Shown here: positions 56,580-64,000 of the stretch, piece after piece | Layout: every line of letters starts with the position of its first letter | Position numbering within the stretch: position 1 is the first letter of the stretch | Program-made: the position numbers and the translations under genes | Notes under the pieces: model-generated | The model's input: the letters and a program-made list of their open reading frames with translations, nothing else | What the model was told of the DNA's origin: nothing | The model's database searches: none | Assembly: GCA_028455995.1 (NCBI GenBank) | Contig: JABELC010000007.1 | Coordinates: 1,364,001-1,428,000, forward strand | DNA: 64,000 bases | Source: Scleromitrula shiraiana | Lineage: Eukaryota > Ascomycota > Leotiomycetes > Helotiales > Sclerotiniaceae | Direction of reading: 5' to 3'

Positions 56580-57043
56580 GTGTAGGTAATAGAATAGAAT
56601 AGGATACAATCACATGTACCTAACACAATACAATGCAATACATATCATATCATATCATATCACATTAGAACATTCCAGCCCCTTCCAAATACTCAAATAA
56701 AAAAATCACCAATCCCCCTCCTATTTCCCGAACCACGCGAAAGAAAGTTTCCATCGGCAACACAACTGTGATCCGAAATTAAAGGAACTGGAAAAAACCC
56801 CTATATCCCGAGTTCATTCGACTTCCGAATGCTCTGCATTGCATATCTACATAATATTTTATTTTACATTCTAGGTTTGTTGTCGAGGTGACAAAAATTT
56901 GTTGAATACTACATACATATCATTTTCATGTTTGATGGTAAGGGAATGGCTTTCCAAATCTAATCCTTATATATTGACTCTTGGCTCTCTTTCTTTCTTG
57001 GCTGGCTGACTCGCTCTTCTCTCAGGGTTCAAATGTATGTATT

Positions 57044-57047
<4 letters not shown>

Positions 57048-57077
<30 letters not shown>

Positions 57078-57085
57078 TGTATGTA
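57048..57085. repeat. (ATGT)n microsatellite
   Basis: About nine TATG units downstream of TRM2. Non-coding. Confidence 0.9.
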
Positions 57086-57580
57086 TTTATATTTTTTTCA
57101 TTCTCCTTGCATATCAAAATGTTGTGTAACTTGTGATATGATAGAGAATACAGTAGTTTGCCCTTACGCTAAGACCTCATCTTCATCCGATTTCTAATCC
57201 CTCATTCATTCGTGATCGTCAATGATAGAAGCCAAGACAAGACCAGAGAAAACACAACTTCTTCCCTTCCTTCCTTCATTGACGGACGGGAGGAAGGGAG
57301 GGAAATCATGAGCGACACTACATATGGATACATACCACGCACGAACGCACGAACGCACGAACGCACGCACCCTTCCCTCCCTTCTCGTACTTCACTTGTT
57401 ATTACTCACCACACTCACTCGCTACTTACATCGCACCCACAGTACTTCATATTGCTACTCGGGGTATATTGATGTGAATTAAAAAGAAATTTAATCAATC
57501 AATCAATTAATAAATATTAAGATTTGTATAAAGTTGATCGTGGATTAGTTTCGCGTTTATACAATTCTTTGTTTATGTCA

Positions 57581-57627
57581 GGATAGGATAGGATAGGATA
57601 GGATAGGATAGGATAGGATAGGATAGG
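57581..57627. repeat. (GGATA)n microsatellite
   Basis: About nine perfect GGATA units. Confidence 0.95.
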
Positions 57628-58146
57628 ACTAAAGTTGTTCTACACAGTAGGCACAATACTGTAGTAGTAGGTGATAGTTACTCCAGCCAGCCCACCAAGT
57701 ACAAGTACAAGTACAAGCTCGCAAGGAGAATTTCCCCCTTCTATTTTCTCCCCTTTCAATTACATACATACATACATAGCCTTCTCGTTTGCACGTAACG
57801 AGGGGGCTTTTTGACTCTCTTGCCCTAGTTCTTTCTAGGTGGATATCTGGACGTTATTCAAGTGGATACATACATACATACATACATACATACGAACAGT
57901 GGAAAACCCCAAGCCCATTAATGCAACGAAAAAAAAATCTCTTCTCTCCCTCTTTCCTACTTTTCTCCAAAAGACCAAAGCATTGGACAATAAACGCCAT
58001 AGATGTCGAAATTTTTCTCCATGTGGAGCGTTTGCAGAGCGGCGTTTGTTGTGAGAGGTTGTTCATGTATGTGCTATACTTAATGGTACATGCAGTATAG
58101 TACATATGCCATGCCATGCCATGCCATGTATCCATATGTATCCATC

Positions 58147-58148
<2 letters not shown>

Positions 58149-58217
<69 letters not shown>

Positions 58218-58231
58218 GTGTATATGTATAT
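58149..58231. repeat. (TATATG)n microsatellite
   Basis: About 13 hexamers with one GTGTAT variant. The open frames through it (Val-Tyr, Tyr-Thr or Ile-Tyr dipeptides) are artefacts. Confidence 0.95.
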
Positions 58232-58680
58232 GTGCCCAGTATGGGTCTCAAGTGGATATGTGGACATAATGACGGGATTTTTCCCTTGCTTTCTTTCTTG
58301 TTGCTGTTACTGTACATGTACAAGCCCCCCTCCCTACTTTTTTTTTCACTACAGACACCAGTGGGAGTGAGTGAGTATGTATTTGTGAAGGAGGGGTTTT
58401 CTTCTCCACCCGTTCTTTACATGTACCAATCAGCATGGTATGATTACCATCGAAATTTCTTCTCTGATTATTATCAGAAGCCATTAGTTACTCCAGGGTT
58501 TTTACCCCTCCAACGTATTGTATTGTATAGTATAGTACATGGCAACTGCAAACCTGGAGCTCCACAACATTTTTGAAGATTTTTATGTGGATTTCTGCAC
58601 GTTGAGGCAAGGTAAGGAAGGTAAGGAAGGTAAATTAAAGTAAAGTAAAGTAAAGTCAAAATGCCGTACAGCAGTGACAT

Positions 58681-58739
58681 ACACACACACATACATACAT
58701 ACATACATACATACATACATACATACATACATACATACA

Positions 58740-58769
<30 letters not shown>
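58681..58769. repeat. (ACAT)n microsatellite
   Basis: About 20 ACAT units preceded by a short (CA)n. Open frames giving Met-Tyr-Val-Cys repeats on the minus strand are artefacts. Confidence 0.95.
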
Positions 58770-58772
<3 letters not shown>

Positions 58773-60433
58773 CATTCATCCAAGTAAATGCTAGTTAGTA
58801 ATTCACCCATTCTTCTTCCCGGAAGAAAATTTTTCACGGGATTTTTCACCATTTCTATCTCTAGGATCTTCTCACTCCTTTGCTTCCTTTGAGGCTTTTC
58901 TCGAGTGGTATGAGTACATGTTATCTATAGTTACCGTACGTGGGAATAATATATTCTAGTATTACTGTATGTATATAGTACATGAGGGGTTTAGAAAGTC
59001 AAGGGTTGAATGAAAGCTTGGGTGGGTTTTCGAGTATGTATGTAGAGTATGTATGTATTGTGTACGTATGTACTTTGTAGAGTAATGTATATATATGTAT
59101 GTCGATTGTACTTATTACTTATTACATACATGATAGAGTGATAGGAGAACTTACTTACTTACTTACTTACATACATACATACTCAATCAAAGAAGATGAG
59201 ACGAAAAAGTTGACGTATGTAAATATAATATAATAGGATAATAGCATACAGTACAGTACGTACTGTAGAAGTAAGGGGGTAAACAAAACGAAGCTCAATG
59301 CGATACGAAGCTCGATGTGTTTTAGATTTTGGGATTGGGTTTGGATTTACGGTTGGGTTTGAGCTTGGTTTGGTTTGGTTTCGTATCATCATCATGTGTT
59401 GTGTTGTGCTGTGTTGTGTATGTTGAATTTTGCTTTTTGAATATCCAATGGGTGGATGGATGTTGGTTCGAGTATGATATCTATCTATTCATAGGTATGC
59501 ATGTAATGCTGGGGCACATGAGGCGAATGAGTCAGTGACAGACAGACAGACAGATTGGAGACGATGACAAACAATACCGTAGGATATCGTCACCCAGAAT
59601 AGAAATGCTGTTAGTTAATTTGTTGGTAGATTGGGGGTTTTGCCCCAATCCAAGACCAGATTCAAGTCCAGATTCAAGAAAAGAAAAGGAAAGGAATATC
59701 ACTAAATTAGAACTCGTGATTAAATGAAAGTGTGATACCTCCTCAGCGTGATTCGAATCATTTGATACCTATCTATCTATCTATCTATCGATCTATCTAT
59801 AGACAATCGAAATGAAACAAAATGAAATGAAATAATATGATTTGACCTTAGCACTTCGTGTTTCTCGATACGAAAACCGTCGAGATAAGATTAGGTTGTT
59901 CAGAAAACCACAGAGAAGAATTCCGGATTTCTTGATTGGCGATGCTTGGGTTGGTTGGGAATGGAGGAGTTCTTGTAATGTGATACTTTCTACGTTGGTG
60001 AGTTGGTGATGGATGGATGGAATGTCATACATTCATCCTCATCCTGTAGGGCGAATTGAATCAAGTATGGATGCTATAGGTGTGGTGTGGTGTGGTAAGG
60101 TAAGGTAAGGTAAGGTAGGGTAAGGCATGGCTGGATGACATGTAGGGCTTAATACTGTGACGATGGCTATGTACGTAGCTGAAGGGAGATAGATGACCGA
60201 GCGACCAGTGAACTAGTTGAGTGTACTGGCTGAAAGGTTTGGTGTACAATACAGTAAATATACAATAAATATACTATAGTACAGGATTCTTGGTTTCGAA
60301 AAAACCCCAACCTTGAGAGCTGGAAGGTTGGTTGCGTGTTGGGGTTGGAAATGATGTACATATCGGTTTGACAATGCCAGACAAGCTTTCAAGGCAGTCG
60401 AATTTTTGGAGTAAATAAATACCTGTTACTTTA

Positions 60434-60435
<2 letters not shown>

Positions 60436-60467
<32 letters not shown>

Positions 60468-60468
60468 G
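60436..60468. repeat. (TAAG)n microsatellite
   Basis: About eight TAAG units. Confidence 0.9.
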
Positions 60469-60858
60469 TCGGCGATGAATCAATCAATCAATCGGTGATT
60501 AATAAATGTAGGTACCGTGTAAAAAGATCCCAAGCTCCAAACCATGGAACAAATCAACATTTTAATTTTTATCGTTATCATTATATTATCATTATATTAT
60601 TATTATGACTATGATTATTATTATTATTATTATTATTATTATTTCTTGCTTCACCGTCTCTTACAATAACGTTGCATTTGGGATCGTAATCGGTCTGTCT
60701 TGGCCTTCCCTTGGGCGCCGATAATGCACCCATCCATCCATCCACCCATCCATTTATTTCATTCCATTTATTCCATTCATTCCATTCCATTCATCGTAGA
60801 ATTTTCTAATGGAGGGACGGAGGAAATTTGAGATTACTGTACGATCCGTATGTGTAAC

Positions 60859-60866
60859 GATGATGG

Positions 60867-60912
<46 letters not shown>
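60859..60912. repeat. (GAT)n microsatellite
   Basis: About 16 GAT units, with one GGT near the start. Confidence 0.95.
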
Positions 60913-60915
<3 letters not shown>

Positions 60916-62477
60916 TTTATCTTATGTGTTGTACAAGGCACAGGAATAAAAGTCAAATCTCTAAGGTGAGCAAGATATATCCTATTTTATCCTATTTTAT
61001 TTTATTTTATTTTATTTTATTGAATTCTTGAATTCTTCCATTCATTCGGTGCGATTTCGGAAGCTTTGGGCGCTTCTGTCTGGATATAATCAGGATTTTT
61101 GAACTGTTGGTATAGTATGGAAGCTCGAGAAATCTGGATATCGTATATGGTATCCATGTATTGTATTTTTGCTGACTGACTGATAACTGGCTATGACCAA
61201 AAGCCGATCAACAAACCTGGAGTTTTGTTTCATATCTACTCCACCGATAAGTATTTCCTGGGGTTTTTTAGAAGTTTGAGTGAGATGAGCGAGCGGTTAA
61301 CTGATAAGCTCTTATCAGCTCGCTGAAAAGGAGGGGAGGTGGTATCTTGTTGTGGGGAAATGGAAAATCTAGAAAGATAATCCGGAAATCCTTTCTAGGT
61401 GTTCAGGTTACGAAAGAGACCACGAGATGAGACATATGATATGGATATCATAGGACCTCTTAGTTACATAGATACCTACATACGCACATCTAGATTCACG
61501 AGGATGAATCAATTATCCATCCATCCATCCATCCATCCATCTATCCATTCATCCATTAAAATCAAACAGAACATAGCCCCGAGAATCTAAAAAATTGCTA
61601 CATGATTTCCTAAAACATTCCGAAACGAAGAGTTAGATTGATAGGAAAATGAAACGCGGTCGGGGTCTGTAGGTGCTGATCAGATGTCAGATGAATCATG
61701 AGATGAGTTGTTAATACACCTACCTACCTACATACTATCTATACTATAGACAGTACGTATATATCCACCACGCAAGTTAGACCAGCAGACCTTCCTTCTT
61801 TACTATAGTTTGGCAGATTTTCATCTTCATGTCATCCTTCGTCTCGTTGTTTTTACGGAGACTTGTCGGGGGACTTGTCGGGCGGGGGACCTTGTCGGGG
61901 AGGAGCATAGATTAGAAGAAGTAAAGACCCTTTGATAATGAAAACATGGAATCTTATTCTCCGAGAACTGGTCCCGATGAGGTAGGTAATTTAAGTAATA
62001 CTTGATATCGATATCGATATATCAAAAAAAGCAAAACCAACAAACTCACTCGCGAAAAAAAAAAGAAAAAAAGAAAAAAAGAAAAAAAGAAAAAAAAAAA
62101 AAAAAAAAAAATCCACAAGGACTTATCCGATAGCGATAATAGGATAACAACGAGTCAGATTATTACCAAGAGAGGCGTTCATGGTTTCCTCCATAGTAGG
62201 GCCCGTTGCGGAGGCGGACGGGCGGGTAGGGAGGGCACTGGCAGATAAGTGCGGATGACAAGGTTTTACATGACATATTTGAAACTTTAAATGAGGATAT
62301 ACTAAACTTTTTGGGACGGGAATAATATGGATATGGATATTGATATGGATATGGATATGGATATTGATATTGATATTGAAGTTAATGTTGTAGAAATCTA
62401 AATCTTACCTAAGCTCTATACGACATGATTATCAAAAGTATGTTTGAATCTCGCCTTTGTAGATTTGATACTAGAAT

Positions 62478-62534
62478 GGGAAGGAAGGAAGGAAGAAAGG
62501 AAGAAAGTAAGGAAGTAAGGAAGGAAGGAAGGAA
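62478..62534. repeat. (GGAA)n microsatellite
   Basis: About 14 four-base units with GTAA and GAAA variants. Confidence 0.9.
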
Positions 62535-63298
62535 GTTAATCTAAATGACTCTTCATATCAGTCAGCATCCATTTAGATGTAAGAGCAAGTTCCTTTTCCG
62601 AGCACACACACACACACACACACACACGACAAAATTGAGTGAAAATGGAAATATACAAGCAGTAAATGATTAGATTAGATTAGGGTAGGGTTACCATCAC
62701 CGTCTGATAAGAAAGAAAGGAAGAAAGAAAGAAAGTAAACCCCCTGGTGATTAAGGGTCCGACTATCGATTCCAACACTAATGTGTAAGTATACTGCGTA
62801 TCGAGCCCTTGTAGAATGTATGGCAGATACAATTAGTATACAAGGGAACTTTACGAAGGAGAAAAGAAAAGATAGAGAGAGAGACAGAGAGAGAACTAGG
62901 GTTTGGAAAGTTACATTCAAGCAAAGAATAAGAAGAATAAGAAGAAGAAGAAAAATAGGAAAAATTAATAACGAAGATACATAAAGCGGTGAAAGGAAGG
63001 GAGAAAATTATTGTACATGCTATGCTGTATGACTTCCGATAGGCTGTACTCCACTCCACGACTTGGGGTTATTAATACCTGTATACCTGTATACCTGTAT
63101 GGATTTATTACTGTTCACCGTCTATTATCTGATATATGTATGGCGTTATGTATGGATGGATGATGGATGGATAATCATTATCGATAAAAGGGCCCCTGGC
63201 TGGAGGTAATCTAGGCAAAAGGTAAGTTTGCATCCGAAGAAACGAAACGATAAGGCGAGAGGAGGCGGTCAGACCAAAGGAAGTTGATAATGATAATA

Positions 63299-63331
<33 letters not shown>

Positions 63332-64000
63332 CGGGGATTCGAGCTTTCTTTCCGATGTATAGAGAGAGAGTACATATATTATATACCCACATAGTTAGAT
63401 TGCGTTACCATTTAATTTTATTTATTACCAGTGCTCTACATATATATCATAGGTATGGATGGTACTGAACAGTAGATGGCTTTGGTGGCTGTCTTTTTGT
63501 ATGTAAGTATTTATTAATTTTGAACTGGGCACTCAGTGGAGTTTAAGTTATTCTCCATAGATTGCCACGAGGTTGGAGCCTTGTTAAGTTGGGCTCTCAA
63601 CAACATCAGAAACCTTGAAAATTGGAAGGTTTCAGACCTTGCTGGTGATCTTAAAAAACAATCTGGGTCGAGGAAGAATTGGAAAAATGATGGAGATGAA
63701 TAGGAATATGGTTATGGATAGTGTTCTCGCCCATGATCTATGGGAAATCATGACCCAGTTTATCCTTCGAGAATACCAACTACGTGCCCACCCAAACATC
63801 CACAATGGTAGAAAAATTTGAACACATGCATTTTTTACCCTTACAGCATTTAATTTTCATTTTCTTGATTTGCATCACAGTAATGGATATTTGGTAAATA
63901 TCACCGAGTATGAACCAGCTGGAGTGTATAGTCAGTCAATCAGTCAGTCGGTCTGGTTTGGTTTGGTCTTGTTGGGTGTAATGCGTATGAAATGTGTGAT

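Larger units (their letters stand above)
56580..64000. other. 7.4-kb gene-free region with dense microsatellites
   Basis: No coding gene can be supported on either strand. Repeats, besides those listed separately: ATCATATC (56643-56660), CATA (57866-57890), CCATG (58105-58130), TTAC (59150-59170), GGTAA (60095-60120), ATT (60612-60642), TTTTA (60978-61020), CCAT (61515-61545), A/AAAG tract (62054-62111), GATATG/GATATT (62326-62382), (CA)n (62603-62627), AAGA tracts (62705-62738 and 62855-62890) and GAT (63293-63332). Stretches between arrays are AT-rich and without family signatures. At the right edge a plus frame 63615-63821 could be part of a gene beyond the window, but the evidence is weak. 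Confidence 0.55.

Noticed and set aside
57854..58779. Long frames of Tyr-Ile, Tyr-Thr and Cys-Met-Tyr-Val repeats
   Set aside because: Produced by the TATATG and ACAT microsatellites.
63615..63821. 68-codon frame at the right edge
   Set aside because: Possibly part of a gene outside the window, but no motif or reliable splice site supports it.

Overview
The window is chromosomal DNA of a filamentous ascomycete. The evidence is short GT-AG introns (about 45-200 nt) in most genes, typical Pezizomycotina proteins (NADP-mannitol dehydrogenase, Drs2 flippase, Ecl1-type zinc factor, Cbp3, CRIPT, twinfilin, Med22, Trm2) and one AT-rich block carrying C-to-T/G-to-A decay of a retrotransposon, as repeat-induced point mutation (RIP) produces. 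The gene set and the very high microsatellite load suggest a Leotiomycete, possibly Sclerotiniaceae (Botrytis/Sclerotinia/Monilinia). That placement is inference. Exon coordinates were derived by hand from splice sites and reading-frame continuity; for most multi-exon genes the exon lengths sum to a whole number of codons.

Layout. 0.3-6.3 kb: three minus-strand genes (BTB protein; DUF1295 membrane protein with six N-terminal peptide repeats; NiCoT nickel transporter). 8.7-9.6 kb: mannitol dehydrogenase (+). 10.2-13.0 kb: two decayed genes, a DUF3425 bZIP-type factor and a short-chain dehydrogenase. 13.4-19.5 kb: octamer minisatellite, a lineage-type gene with an internal duplication, CBP3, a 261-bp Tc1/mariner-type MITE, a divergent pair of small paralogous genes, and CRIPT. 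20.1-24.3 kb: DRS2 flippase. 25-28.7 kb: alpha/beta hydrolase and an Ecl1-family gene. 28.7-34.5 kb: gene-poor and repeat-rich. 34.5-36.7 kb: GPH/sucrose-type transporter. 37.1-44.9 kb: AT-rich RIP block with a complete but dead Ty1/copia element (both LTRs, 5-bp target duplication, coding on the minus strand). 46.4-50.5 kb: SFC1 succinate/fumarate carrier, twinfilin, MED22. 50.6-53.4 kb: mostly decayed sequence with a fructosamine-kinase fragment. 53.4-56.6 kb: a small conserved fungal protein, then TRM2 with an apparent one-base frameshift. 56.6-64 kb: no supportable gene, dense microsatellites.

The genes are independently transcribed housekeeping and accessory genes. I see no biosynthetic cluster, CRISPR array, rRNA or tRNA, and no convincing new defence or enzymatic system. 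The most unusual items are the repeat-fused DUF1295 protein, the frameshift in TRM2, the divergent paralog pair, the MITE with TA duplication, the microsatellite-encoded poly-serine loop in the transporter, and the precisely bounded RIP-killed copia element.
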